Below are positions 43,416 to 56,027 of a stretch of 64,000 nucleotides of DNA, piece after piece. Every line of letters begins with the position of its first letter. The stretch's first letter is position 1. The stretch is taken from contig NC_018396.1 in assembly GCF_000208865.1 (NCBI RefSeq), positions 3,467,101 through 3,531,100 on the forward strand. Reading direction: 5' to 3'. The translations under genes and the position numbers were made by a program. Source of the stretch: Neospora caninum Liverpool (lineage: Eukaryota; Apicomplexa; Conoidasida; Eucoccidiorida; Sarcocystidae). Below the pieces are notes generated by a model. The model did not search any database. It was not told the DNA's origin and worked only from the letters and a program-made list of their open reading frames with translations.

Positions 43416-46400
43416 ATGGCGCCTCCGGCTTCAGCGCCGTCCACCTCTTCTCCCGCCTCTTCTCCCGCCTCCTCGCCCTCGCTCCAAGACGTGTACGCCT
43501 TGTTGCGCTCTGTGGTAAAGCCCGAATGGCGCGACATCCCCGACACGGCCAGCGAGGAGTGGAAGAAGAGATTCCGGGAACTGGTTGACGCAGAGAAACC
43601 TGTCTCCTCTGCCCCGCCCGGTCCTGCGGACCGCCCCGCTGCGCCTTCTGCGCCTTCTGTGTCGTCCAGTCTCGCAGACGGGAGTTTCCTTCGCGCGCTT
43701 CCTCGCGAGTTCCAGTTGCATCTCCTTGTGAAAATCTCCAGCGTTCTGGTGAGTTCCCCGCTCGGCTGTCGTACTGGTTTTCCAGGCCTCTTCCCGGGCT
43801 CTGCGCAGGCATGCAGCGGCGCCATCCAGACAGCGCGCGTCTTCGCGCCCACCAGAGCTCCCGTTCGTCCACTCGGACGCCGTTAAACGGGCTCTTGTGC
43901 TTCAGTTGCAGGTGCGGTGTCGTTTCGGTGTGAAACCGCTGGTGTCTCCGATTCGCCTTGCATGCAGGAGACGCCCTGGCTGGTCGCGCAGAAGCGCCTT
44001 GAGGGCATCAAAGAGGCGGAGAAGGCGCGACCGCTCACGCTCGATGAAGTAGTCACTTACGCCAGGAGGTGAGGACTCTTCTGGCTAGGGAAACGGTTTC
44101 GCGTGTCCAGCGCGCGCGCAGGTTCTCCCGCAGTGCTCTTGCCCTACTCTGACCCCATTTCTTTTCGTTCAGTTCGCCTCTGCGAGCTTTCTGTGCCGTC
44201 CACAGGACTGTGTGTGTCTCCCCTTTCTCGACTGTCTCGCCTTTGGTTTGACTCGCGCCTGCGCTTGCTTTCCGCTTCGTGGGAGGCTGTGTCCCTTCTG
44301 GCCACGCGGGCGCGAGCGACTCGCGCATGCAGCGGGAGGTGCGTTCGCCTGCGTGTGCAGCCGATGCAACGCGGGGATGCATCTCGGTTCTTCGTTTCCC
44401 TTTCTTTGTGTAGACTCGGCGGGAGCACAGCCGCGCCGCCGGAGACCTCGAATATCTCAGACGTCGTTGCCCACCAGTCGGTCTACCCCGCCTTCCACTT
44501 TCTTCCGTACCCCTCGATGGAGGAGCTGCAGGAGTCGCGTCTCGGCTTCCTGGCCTCGAAACCTTTCGACCGGGTTTGCTTTCCGCCGGAGATGCGCTCC
44601 AAGTGGACGGTGCGCGCCCCACGGCGCTGTCGGGACGAGACGGTGGACACCCTCGCACAGACGGGGGACGAAACAAGACCCGAAAGACTCAGCACTGAGC
44701 GCAAGGTCGCCGGATACGAAGTCCGACTCGTCTGTCAAACTCCTGGAGCACAGATCGTGTACTGGTGAGGCGAGCGCAGAAAAAACGGTTCTGAAAGGAG
44801 AGGGCGCCGAGGGACAGCTGGGGAATGGGAGACAGGCAACGTGGCAACCTCTCACAGGAGACAGCAGTCGAGACACAGAAGAGTCGGAGGCGGGATCGCT
44901 CAATCGACGGATCTGCATCGAGGGGAAACTCCTCGGCTCTGTCTTTCGCATCGGTTTGGCGCTTTCCGTCCCGCGTACCAGCGGAGAGAGCGTCGGGCCT
45001 GGCCGTCGTGTGGTGACGCGAACTTTTTCGGAGTCTTCGTTCGACCTTTCGAAGTTCGCGGTCTTCGCGTCTCCCAAACGTCTCTCTGCAGGGTCGTCGC
45101 TCACGGGAACCAGATGCAGATTCATGTTTGTGGAGTCGAAAGACTCGGTGACCGCGTTCCCGTTTCCGTTTTTTCCTGTGACTTTTCTCAGCGTCTTTGA
45201 CGGCTGGATGGCCCCGAACGCTCTGCCGCCGCAAACGCTGTGGAGGGAGACCGCGTACAGCCCGCAAGAGCCTCTCTTCCTTTCCGCGCCGTTCCCCAAG
45301 ACGCTTCTAGCTAGGGCCATGAAACCGCCCCTGCAGCCGTCTCGCCCTGCGCTGCTTCGTCTGAACCCGCGAGGAGTCGGGTCGGGGGGGACGCGGTCAG
45401 CGGAACAGCCTCCCCGCCGCCCAGACGCTGCGCCCTCCAGCGCGGCCGCAGGTCCGAGCTCTCAGGCGCCAGGTCGCACGAGCGAACAAGGCCGAGGCGC
45501 GCGTGCGGAGTGGGAAAGCCGCGGGAGAGACGCGCAGGCAAAGAGAGACCGGGACGGGAGTGCACGTGCGGGCGGCGACGCGTGCGAAAAACCCCACGGA
45601 AGGAGCGAGAGCGAACTGGGGCGAGAAGGCGGAGGAAGCGCCGTGCCACGCGCAGGATCGGGAAGAGAGACGCCGCAGGCCGCAGGCAAGGATCGCAGCG
45701 CGACAGCCAGCGGGGAAGCGCTCGCCGATGCCGCAGGTCCCGACCGAACGCAGGTGAGAGAAGCACACTGACTCCATGAGCGTGAACGCTGTAGATCTGT
45801 TGAATACATTTCCGCGATACTTTAACGCGCGCGAGGGTGCGATCGAACACACCGGCGCGACGGAGGGGATGAAGAATGGCAGGCAGGCGAAGCCCGAAAG
45901 CATGGCGAGAACTGAGAGGAACGACGGAGAATGCGAAAGTGCAGAGAACGCACAGCAGGGGGGACGCGCGTGAGGGAGAAATCTTGGAGAACGGACGAGA
46001 ATCCAGAGAGTGCCACCGGAGTCGGTTTCTCAGCTCCGTTGACGGCGCACGTACACACGGAGTTCCGCCACGCGCTTCGTGAAGTGTGCCGGCGACTCGC
46101 CACATGCGACGTGTGGGTTCGCTGGCCTCGTGGCACGAGAAAAACTGGAGGGCTCGGAGCGTGGAGTGCAGCGGCTCCTGAACCGTCTCCCCCCCCCCCC
46201 CCCCCGAGCTGACCGAGGTGCTATCCCCCAGGCTCGACGGCATGTGCATGTTCCCCCTGCGTCTCGCGCAGTGCGTGTTCCTCCCGTGTGAGACCGAGTG
46301 CGTTGCTCCGAGACGTCGATGCATCCGCTGGGATCGAGGATTTGTGGTTCCTTCTCTGTTTTGCAGCCGCCTACGCCTGCAGCCCCGCAGGCCTCGCACC

Positions 46401-46696
46401 CCACAAAGCCTCCGAGCCCCGAGGGTCCATCTCAGGGCGGCGCCGCCTCGGACCGCGCGGGTGGGCCAGATTTGTCGACTGGCGGCGGCGCGTCTGGGCG
46501 CGCCCCGCAGGGATCGCGAGACGCCTCGATGGGAGGCTCGGCGACTTTCCAGGGCCTGATGCTGGGAAGCACGAGAAGGAAGCGCCGGGAGGAGACGTTG
46601 CAGAGGCGCGAAGTGCAGGAGTCGAGCGGAAGCGCGGACAGCAGCAGCAGTGGAGAGGACTCGAGCGACGAGGAGGACGAGAGGAAAGGCGAATGA
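43416..46696 (+). CDS. MED4: Mediator complex subunit 4 (MED4), five exons
   Basis: Proposed CDS join(43416..43748, 43968..44068, 44414..44764, 45192..45753, 46367..46696), 558 residues, all GT-AG with matching phases (0, 2, 2, 0). MED4 sits in the Mediator middle module, bridging transcription factors and RNA polymerase II. Evidence is the diagnostic block KARPLTLDEVVTYARRLGGS (about 130-148) followed by TAAPP and, after a spacer, the PYPS...LGFL segment (about 175-190), matching the family pattern of a YAHRIS motif, a proline-rich spacer and PYPTD. The N-terminal 110 residues are Ala/Ser/Pro-rich with two helices. After the core comes a beta-rich piece (VRLVCQTPGAQIVY) split by an intron, then a long Arg/Gly/Ser-rich region in exon 4 and an acidic serine tail (SSSSGEDSSDEEDE), also seen in animal MED4. 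It is about twice the usual length. Mediator is hard to detect in Apicomplexa, so confirmation matters. Confidence 0.7.
46189..46205. repeat. Poly-C run, 17 nt, in MED4 intron 4
   Basis: C17 on the plus strand, about 160 bp before the exon 5 acceptor (TTTTGCAG at 46366). It is not itself used as the acceptor tract. Confidence 0.9.
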
Positions 46697-48675
46697 AAAC
46701 AGCGGACCGCCTGCCGGTGTGGCGAGACAAAAGAAACAAGAGGCGCGAACGGACCTCGCCTGCTGGGCGACTGTGGCAGCATCGCAAAGAAGAAAAAAAA
46801 CGCCTCTGCGACTGTCGAGGCGCCGCTGCAGGAGCCGCGCAAGTCGCGAGGCGAGGGAGAGACACGATGCACGGGGGAAAGGAGACAGAGGGGAAGGTTC
46901 AGCGTGTGGAGTGCGAAACCGGACTCTCGGGTCGGAAACGGGAAAAACGGGGCCGGATGCGCGGGGCGGGGACGAGGGGCGTGTGTCGCAAAATCTGAAA
47001 CCGAAAATGCTTTCGTCTGCTGGCGGCGTGCCAGGGCGTTCGCGGCGCGTCGCCAGCTCAGCTGTTTGGTGGCCATAGAGTTAGCCTCTCGTTTCGACAC
47101 GCGTTTTGCGAACGCGCCACATTTGCGGCAGCAAGGACCCGGCAGATATTCCATCACTGAAGCGAATCCACCCCTCGAGGGGTGAGTGTGGATTGGCGCT
47201 GTGTGTCACCTCGCTGGCGGGTTCGTGCTACGTTGCGAAGATGCCTGGAACGTTCTGCTGGGGCTCTTTCAGTTGTGGGGTTTGAGAGCTCTACACGAAC
47301 TTGGCGACACAGCTGGAGCGTTTTAGATACGCCGAATCGGTCGGGCAAACACGCGCGTCTCTCTGCACACGACGGGCGCAAAATCAAGGGGCGCCGGCGG
47401 TTTACGTGCCGCCTGCAATGGCCGGACAAACCCTTGCAGGACACGCGGCGCAGAGAGTCACGCGCACCTGTTCGAATCCTCGCGATAGGCCACTGAAGTG
47501 CGAGAGTATCGCTCGATTCTCGCGCGTTTCGGTTCTCGGAGATACGGGGGGTGCGGTGTCTTTTGCTGGTGTCCCCCGAAGCGGACTGGTGTTTTCTCCA
47601 CTGCTGACGGTGACTCTCTGGCCCAGCTACCCTGGGAACGTGAAGCCGGCGGAGCCCGTTCGAAGGGATGAGAGGCCTCGCGACCCGCAGATGATGTCGA
47701 ACACTGTCGCGTGCATTGCTTATTTCTGTCAATGTCTCAAAACGGATGAAACGTTCGCTAGACTCGTCTTGCTACCCTGCATAAACTGGGATTCCGACTG
47801 ATCAGCGCCGTCGCACCGAGCAGGATAAGTTCTGCTCTGAGACAGGATTAGTTATGGCCGTTTTCTGGGGTGTCTATACTGCAGGTGTGATTCGTTTTGA
47901 ATTTCGCGTGCGAGGTTTTTTCCCAAGTTCCTCGGCGACAGCGGACTCGCCTCCGTGCACGACAAAAAATTCGCCAGGGCTTTCTCGCGACCGACGAGCG
48001 CCAGTGTGCCTGCGCCCACCCAGGCCTCGGCGCTTTCGCTGGCCTCCTAGAGTGTGCAAAAACTTGACGCTGGGGCATCGAGGCTCCAGATGGTCACACG
48101 TCTAGGCCGTTACGCCGATGGAAGAGAAGGAAACACAGATGTATCCCGGATTTTACCGGAGCGTACATGCGTTAGACCGTTTTCTCCAGCGCGGGGCCGA
48201 AGACACGCGTGTCGTTGAGCACCCAGGCGCCGCATGCGCTTTTGGAGATGCAACGCTCCGCTCTGGGTGAATGTCGGCGGCATGTGCCATGGTGGGAACA
48301 CGTGTGTGTACAGTACCTCTCCACGAGCACTTCCACGCTTCTCTCGCGAGACGAGAGCCGCACGTTTCTGTGTCAGCCTCTGAAGCGACTGACAAACAAG
48401 AGCGTTCGCTGTGGACGGTTTTCGCACACGCACACGAATCCGAGTATCTCCCTTGAAACGCGTGACCCCGCGCGAGGACACGCCTACACCGGCGCGAAGC
48501 CAGCGCTGGACCACCTCGGCGGCGACGCTTCTGCAAACGCCTCCCATGCTCGCAGCCTATCTCGCCCGCCACTGCTTCCCCCGGTCGCGTCTCCTTTTTT
48601 CTCTGCCTGGAAACTCATGCGTGTCGCAGCTGGTCAGAGGCCGCATGTCTCGCGCACCTGCGTCCCGCCGTGGTC
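46697..48675. other. Convergent intergenic region between MED4 and NUFIP1
   Basis: Both flanking genes end here, so it should hold their 3' untranslated regions. The largest frame (47301-47801, plus) has no motif or splice context. Nothing else recognised. A string TTCGAATCC near 47472 was inspected as a tRNA T-loop and does not fold. Confidence 0.5.
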
Positions 48676-51600
48676 TCAGTCGACAGAGATGCACTCAAGC
48701 AGAGCGTTCGCTGTCTGTCCTTTCGAGTCTGCGTGTCCTTCCTCCGTTCCGTCGGATGCGTTCTTCGGGCTCGGCGGCGCACCGTTGCTTGGCGCCGCTG
48801 CCTCTTCAATGACCTCGATCAGCCGCTGCTCCTCCGGTTCCGCCCGCGGTTCGTTCAGGAAGAAGTTGCTCTGGACAATGAAGCGAATCGCGGCGAGCAG
48901 CTTCTCTTCGTACACTCGGATCTCCGGCGCCAGGAGCTGGTACAGCAGCGGTGGCCTCAGAGGAACCTCCGGCCCGCCGGCTTTGCCTCCAGCCCACAGG
49001 CGGCCGTCACGCGTCGGGCCTTTCCCGCCAGGTGGCACAAGAAAGGCGGAAGGACAGAGACCGCTCGGATGCGTGTAGGGCGACCGCGGCAACTCTAAAC
49101 ACAAACCGAGCAGCAGCCGCAAGCAAACACTGCAGCGTGTGCGCAGCACGTGAAGCTCGAAGATCGACACGTACGCGGCACCGTTCTCTAGACGCCAAAG
49201 ACACTGAGCACCACAGAAAACCCTGCCGGGAGAGAGAGCGGCCTGTCTCTGCGGCAGACGGTTTGTCGACAGCCAGAGCGTTGACATTTGGGGGAAAACG
49301 CAACGCAGAAACCCCGTTCAACGCATGCGCCCCCCGCAGAAATGAGAAACTTTCCCCACATCTCTATCGCCTTTCTTTCGTGTGAGCCAAGAACCCACGC
49401 GCGGGGGAGTTCGCGCGTCCTGAGCCGTCCCGCAGCTGTGTGGGAAAGGCAAGGGATAGATCGACGCCGAGAGGAGTCGCGGGACGATGGCGGGCCGAAC
49501 CTAGAGACGAAACGACGGGGTTCAGTCGGCGACTCTGCACACGTTTTCCGGGCCTTTACCAGACTGCGTGTGCCCCATCACGACTCACGAGCAAATCGGA
49601 ATTCGCGCTTCAAGGAGTAGATCAGTGGCGGATGCGGCAGCATCTTTGGGAGCTCTGGACAGAAGGCACTCGAAAAGAAAGCCGGGTGAATCAAGCGGCG
49701 GCCGTACGCCGACTCCATGGTTTCCCGGAGAATCCCTGATTCGCATCGAATCCACAAACAGACAACACGCGAGGTCCGTGAGCCGCCCACAGGAACGAGA
49801 CCACAGCGGAGAGCCTTCGGGACGCGAACCTCCCCGCGTCGGCCGTAGCAAAAGGCACTTGAAAAGATGGAACACGATTCCGAAAGCCCGAGCAAGTGCT
49901 CGGGGCCGAGGAGAGCTATCGGAGGAATAGCCGGTCAGATCTTGCAGGGCGTTCGCTCCAGAGGTTAACCTCCACGTCATGAACCCAGCCGCCACGCTGC
50001 GAGCACTAGGTTCAGAGAGGGGTATATCCTCTGCAGGACAGGAGACGGTCAGTATATACACGACCTCCGCCTCCACGCGTCTGTTTACGCTTGCGGGCTC
50101 AGCCAAGTCGGTGCGCGACCTTTACGCGCCACGCGAGAGCGTTGCCTCGGAAACAAGAGGCGACTACAATCGGAATAGAGGAGGGCGTGGGAACCGTGAC
50201 GGCCGATCGCGCAGGCGGCATGGGCTTCTCTTACGTTCCAGCACACTTTTCGGTCGCGGAAGGGGCCGTGATCCCGGAGCCTGAAGAGAGGAACCGACGC
50301 AGCGCATCTCCGCATGGAACGTGAGGCCCGAGAAGGCTTTCCTGTGTTTGGACCTTTCTTTGTACGCAGGAACGCTTTTAGACCACGTGATCCTCTTTGG
50401 AGACACCCCAGACGCCCCTGCGGCCACCAGGAATCTTGAGCGCGAGATATTCACAATGTGCGAGACACTCGCTGGTGGGCTCGTGCGAGTCGACAGAGAC
50501 GCCCGTCGCACCACCCCCGCACACGCACGCGACAGCGGATACACGCGAACGTTTTTCCGGTGCCCAACGAGGACTCCAGGCGAGCACACAGCGCGACAGT
50601 GTAGCGCCAAGTTGGAGGAGAGCGGCGAAAAGGGGAGACATGACGCACCTTAGGTTTCACGGCCCTTCGCGACGAGGGGAAATTCTCCTTCCTCGCCGCA
50701 CGCCAAGCCGCAACCTCCGCTTCACTGTCCAGCAAGCTCTCCCTGCACACAACGCAGAGAGGGAGACAGCGAGCGTTCGCGCTTCACAGGGCGCACACAC
50801 GCTTTCCCGCTTGACGTTCCAGCGAAGAGTCGCGCGCAACTTGCGGGGGACTGGCCTTCGCGTCGAAACGTCTCGGAGAAGAAACCCATACCTCCCGGGA
50901 CGGACGACGGGAAAAAAGACGTTGCGCGCGCATGAGACCTAACGTGTCGTTATTCAAGAATCTCCCCCTCAGTCTGGGCGCAGCTCTGCTCGGTGCGACC
51001 AGACACGTAGCCAAGACTTTCGGTGAAGCAGCGCTGGAAACGAGAAACAAAGAAAGGGAAAACGGACGCGCCGGTGCTCCGTGCCAGGCTCCTCGCTGCT
51101 GGCAGTCTCTGTTCCCGACACCGCCCACGCCTGCGTCGCTGCTCGACATCACGCGCGGGTCGCCACTGACCCTTTCTCGTTTTTGAGATGTTTCAACTTG
51201 TGCATGATCATGACGTGGACAGGTCCGGCGTAGGTACACCCCGGGTAGTCGCACGGCAGGTGTTCCTCCTCTTCGTGCAACTGCTGTTTCTTCGCGCTTC
51301 GGAAGGCCTTGTCGCAGAGCAGGCAGACGAATTCTTCTTCCCTGCAAAAACGAGACTGCAGCGCAGCAGAACGTCGACGAGGCCGCGAGCAACGGAGTCG
51401 CAGATTCCCACCCTGTCTCGCCGGTTTCCCCTGGTGCGGGAAAGCGCACACTGCGCTTCGCGGATAGGAACCGAAACCTCAGCACGTGTACATACAGTCG
51501 TGTTTGCCGCAGATTCTTCCAGCGGCCTCCGCCACGTGAACCTGAGACTTGTGTGCCAGCTTCCCTCTCCTGCTTTCCCCTGCATGACCGACCGCTCCTT

Positions 51601-53274
51601 TCCCCTTTCTGAAAACGCGAGAATCGACGGGCGGCCTACCGGTTCGGCCCTGAGCCCCTATGCATCCCTTGAATCCTAAACTGGGGATCTCATCTGCCTT
51701 GAGCGACTTCGCACGGCACTAAAGAAGCGTGAAAGCGCCTGTGTTGTCCAGGAACGGAGGTCACCTACTGTAGATGAGGTTGCAGACGTCAGCGTGTCTT
51801 TCCTGGGCCACCACACGAGCTCCCCGCAGTCTCACCTTTTCCGTTTTTTCCCGAAGCCGTCCGGTCCAGAGGCGTCCGCCCCTCCCTCGCCTCCCGGCTG
51901 CGCCCTGCGTTTGCTCGCCGAATGCGCTGCCTGTGCGTTCTCCTCCGTCAAAGGAGGCGGAGGCGGGACTCCTCCGCAGAAGCTCATCTGCTTGTCTGGA
52001 CCTACGGGAGGAGCGGGGGGTGGCCTGACGGCTGATCCTGGCGAGCCTGCCGGCAGCGCAGGCACAGCACTGCCTTCGTTCCCTGGAGCCGCTGGACCTG
52101 AAACTGCGGAACTCGCGTTTTCTCCGCTTCGCCAGCCGCAAGCACTGCTTTGAAACGAACTGGAGACCCGCCTGCCGTCGCCTCCCAAGCCACCCGGTGG
52201 AGGTACACTGGAGGGTTGACACCCCGCCCGAGAGCCGTTCCGCGCCGGCGCGCCGTCTGTTGCATCTGCGGCCGCAAACCCCGCCGAGGAAGAATGCGGG
52301 GCTGCAGGTGGTGGAGGCGGGGGCGGCACTGCGGCCGGAAACGCGGAGGCTCCACAAAACGCCCCGCAGCTGGCCGCGTGGCAGGGTGAAGCTGCTGAGG
52401 AGCCTGCGACGGCAGACGCGCAGCAGGCGCTACACCGCGGGCACCCCGCGACTGCCGTTCGCTGTGGAGAGCATCCGGAGACGGAACAAGAAACCTGGGT
52501 GCGGCACTGGGCCGGGGCGGACGGACCGCTAGACGTGCCAAACGCGCACGTCGGATGCGCACTTCTCGGTGTCTCGGAGGCCGCCAAGGCTCTCCCCGAC
52601 CCGCTGCATTCTGGATTTCCCCCTGCGGCCGCGAACGAAGACGCGCACGCGCAGGGTCCCGACGCGGGAACGGACCAGGCACAGGAGCCGCGGCGCTCGG
52701 GCGAAGCTGCGGAGGCGCTTTCTGCTCCCGCATGCATTGACTGCCTCTGGCGGAAAGGCGCGTAGCAGCAGCTGGCCAGTCCCGGCGACGCAGGCGGCGC
52801 TGACGCAAAGGAGGCGCAAGGCCGCGGCGAGGGCGAGGCCGGAGGCGGAGAAGGCGGAGGCCTGGATGACGCCACAGACCCCGGGAGCGACGAACACGCA
52901 GACGGCGGAGGCGGCGGGCGTGCAGAGGGGGACGACGCGAAAGGCGCGGGCGGAGGCGGAAGAGAAGACGACGGCCGAGCGGAGGGCTGAGACGCGCCAG
53001 ATGGAGGCGAGGACGGCAAGGAAGGCGTTCGGAAAGCGGGCGCTTGAGGCTGCGGTGTCAACGCAGGCGGGTTTGGAGAAGAAAACGGCGCGCGGCAGAA
53101 TCCGGTTGGGGCGCGAGGACTCGGCGGCGGAGGCGGCGGGGGAGAAGAAGAAAAGGTCGGAAACGAACGGAAGGACGCCGCGGCAGAGGCACCAGCCGGC
53201 GGGCTCCCCGCGTGCGTGTGGCTGGCATGCGGGTTGGGGAAGGGGGGCGGTGGCGGCGCAAATGGAAGAGGCAT
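48676..53274 (-). CDS. NUFIP1: NUFIP1/Rsa1-type box C/D snoRNP assembly factor, multi-exon
   Basis: Well-supported exons (minus): 51836..53274, 51171..51341, 50649..50742; likely: one starting at 50030 (end unresolved), 49589..49654, and last 48676..48955. Exon 1 has ATG 53274 and encodes a 475-residue Pro/Ser/Ala-rich region ending in a basic KKRKR signal. Exon 2 joins in phase to give a C2H2 zinc finger (C486, C489, H502, H507) followed by CDYPGC, the NUFIP1 finger. Exon 3 encodes SEAEVAAWRAARKENFP, matching the NUFIP1/Rsa1 PEP motif that binds Snu13/15.5K. The 50030 exon has LTGYSSDSS, resembling the family's YGSDSE element. The last exon has LLYQLLAPEIRVYEEKLLAA and an acidic tail. The family helps R2TP/HSP90 assemble box C/D snoRNPs in the nucleus. 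At least one exon between 50649 and 50030 is missing from this model, because the phases (0 then 1) do not join directly. Confidence 0.75.
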
Positions 53275-56027
53275 CGTGGCGACGCGAAAAAACGGAAGAA
53301 CGAAGAGACGGTATCTCTCTCTCAGTCTCTTGTCGCTGGCGTAGCTCTGGCAGAGTCACGAGCTGTTCACGCTGTTGATGTCGCAGGCATTCTCCCGAGA
53401 CTGGGGACGAAAACCAGGTGAAACCGATCTTTTACAGAGGCCCGCGACACAGCGCGTGCAAGTCCCGAAAATCGCTTCGACCTTCCCCTGCTGCGGATGT
53501 GTAGTAGCCCAGCACTTTTCCCACAAACCGTGTGGGCGTCGAACTTGAACGTGAAGGGCGAGAAAAAATTCCAGGTATTGGACCAAGCGAAAGAGACCCG
53601 GTGACACCACGCGCCTCTCCTGGCAGCGGCCCACGCAGCTGGAAGACGCACGTGCTGTGGTCCTTTGCAAAAACGCGTGGGTTTCCCTGAACTCTCAATC
53701 GATCGTCCTGCGTTCCTGAGAACCGCAATTGACCTGTCCGTCTCTGGCGTTTTAGCCCCTTCGTCGTGCTACTCCGCGGAAACCGTTCCATCCCCTTTTC
53801 TCGGGTTGCAACTTTGAGAAGCCAACGGGAGGCACGGCGTTGCCGGGGTTCGGTACGAACGAAGAAACAACACTTGGTTCCTCTTCCACCCACGCGGCCT
53901 AAACTTCGCGGAGCAGGAGACGACAGGCGAGAAAAGAAAAACGAGCAGCAATGGGACGACTTGCGCAACTGCCGGACCGTTTTTACCTCAGGCCTCGGCC
54001 CACCAGAGAGGAGACCACCACAGAGGTAACTCGGCACTCGAGGGAAATCGCCGTCGTTGAGCAGGGATTACGCGCGACTCACCGCTTAACCCCGCCGCCA
54101 CCCTATTCATGCTGCTGTTCACTTTGACGTCCTTTCCGTGGAAAGGGAACCACTGTCGATTCAGCTGTGGATTCACTGGAGCCGGTCACGGCTTCTAGGG
54201 AAAAGGCCTGACGCGCGCGCGTGAGGGACCGGGTAAATCAAAAGGCCGCGTTTGACAGGAACCCGGAAAAGGGTTTGAACGTTCAAAGTCAGAAACACAG
54301 TGTACATACAGAGTGAAGCTTGTGCTGCAGGAAATCGCGAAGCGGAAAAATGCCGCTTCTGCGTGAAAGTCTCGCAACTGGGAAAAAGTCACTTGTGAGC
54401 GGTCCGCTTAAGTTCGTGGGAAACCTGCTGGCCTCCTCCGCGAGAACTCGGCAGAAGGGACGGGCGTTGCGAAAACGGTGACGGCCAGGAAAACGGGAGA
54501 CCGGACAGAAGAGGACGCCACGTGTGGTCTTGTTCACGGGGCTGCGGCAGAGCAGGGTTTTCTTTGGCGAGTACAGCAAGCCCACGGGAGAGCCCGGGTA
54601 CAGAATCGCGAAGCGTCGTTCCTCAGAGAAAACGATGCGTCAACCCCGGCCGCCCTTCTCGCAGATGGCATCTCCAAACATAGGCAGAGCTTCAAGTTTT
54701 CAACAAAATCTCTCTTCTCATAAAGTGCCTCTGGAAATCGTAGTTCACTGTTCTGCTTCGGCCGCGAAACGCTGCGCTTGCATGCATTGCTGCCGTTCGC
54801 TGCTGTTTGAGGCTGTCTCCCAGCCACTCGGGTATGAGTCTCGCGCTGGAGGCGCAGGCTGCTCGGTGGCTGTTCGCTGCCTTCGAGCGCTCACAAAAAT
54901 AACATCCTGTCGGTCAGAAAGACTTCAGTAAAAGAGTGAATCCCCTGCATTCCATCCTTGTGGGCCCCAGTCAAGAGATGGCAAACGAGACAGACCCGTA
55001 GGAGACGCCGAGTCTGTAGACGGGTCAAGTTGACACATGCGCTGTGTTCCGGTTCCCGTACGCGGCCTCGGCGTCAATGCCGTGTGGGCGAGAAGCCGAA
55101 ACCGGGCCATCCAGGGGATTTGAAAATACAAATGTCCGTTTCTCTCTGTTGACTAACCACTTTTGCAACGTTTGCTTCTTCTCTGAAGAGGGGAACTAGG
55201 ACGCGGCCCCTCCTCTCGGCTCCCAGGAACCACCGTCTGTAGTCCTCGACGCCAGCACGCGCCGATGTGTCCCTCCTTCTGTCCCCACTATCCAACAAGG
55301 GGTTCTTCGTTCGTTTTCTGCTTGTGTCCGCCACGGAAAGCCAAATGTGTCCTGTCTTCTCGCTTCGTTTCCTTTGTTTGTTCTCCTCTCGCTGCGTACC
55401 CGTATCTCCAGTTTCCTTGCTGTTCCGTACCACTCTCCCTGCGCAGCTCCACGAGTGCTGTGGGCTCCCCCATGCCTCTGGCCCTATCCCAAAGGCGACA
55501 AACAGTTAACGCCTTTGACGGCGAACGAATATGAGTATTCCACAGGAGCACCGCGGGTTTATTTCAAACGTCTGACTACTGGGAGGCGCGTTGTCCGAAA
55601 CCAGCGCTTATCGCGGCAGACGTTTCGCGTTGCCGGCTTGCGTCCAAGTTTTTCTGCTTTTCGTTTCGCCTGGAAATCCGCGCCAGTGAAAGGAAAAACA
55701 GATCGGGGCGCCAGAAGTGGAAAGCATCTAGAAGAGGCGAAAGCTTTCTCAAGATGCACTTTCGTTTTTTTCCCGAGTGCCCGGACACCCATCGTCGGAC
55801 GATTCGAGACGTTTCTGCGAACAAGTTGTGCCCGTTGGGCGTGAACTTCTTTCGTCATCCCTGCAACTAGTAACAAGCAGGGCGGAGCAAATGTATTCGA
55901 ATCGCTTCTGTACTCCTTCACGCCTGCTGGTCACCTGCTCGCTTTGGTCCCTACCGTTTGTGTTTCCTGTTTTCCGTTTCGGTGGTACGCCACGCATTTC
56001 GTCTGAAATTTGCAAATCCTTGGGAAA
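53275..56027. promoter_or_regulatory. Divergent region between NUFIP1 and the first four-TM gene
   Basis: 2.75 kb between start codons facing away from each other. No gene is supported. An open plus frame at 54524-54931 has protein-like stretches (FFGEYSKPTGEPGYR) but no ATG start and no recognisable exon partners. A TTGCATGCATTG word lies near 54780. It should carry the upstream regions of both genes. Confidence 0.4.

Noticed and set aside
47430..47500. TTCGAATCC resembling a tRNA T-loop
   Set aside because: Flanking bases do not form a T-stem or acceptor stem. The similar GGTTCGAGCC near 18683 and GGTTCGATCC near 4090 also fail to fold.
52002..53378. Alternative long frames on both strands over NUFIP1 exon 1
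   Set aside because: Only the frame starting at 53274 joins in phase to the zinc finger exon and ends in a basic KKRKR signal; the others are shadows of GC-rich DNA.
56010..56027. Extending paralogue A upstream to 56010
   Set aside because: The first codon there is TTG; the first ATG is at 56028 with A at -3.
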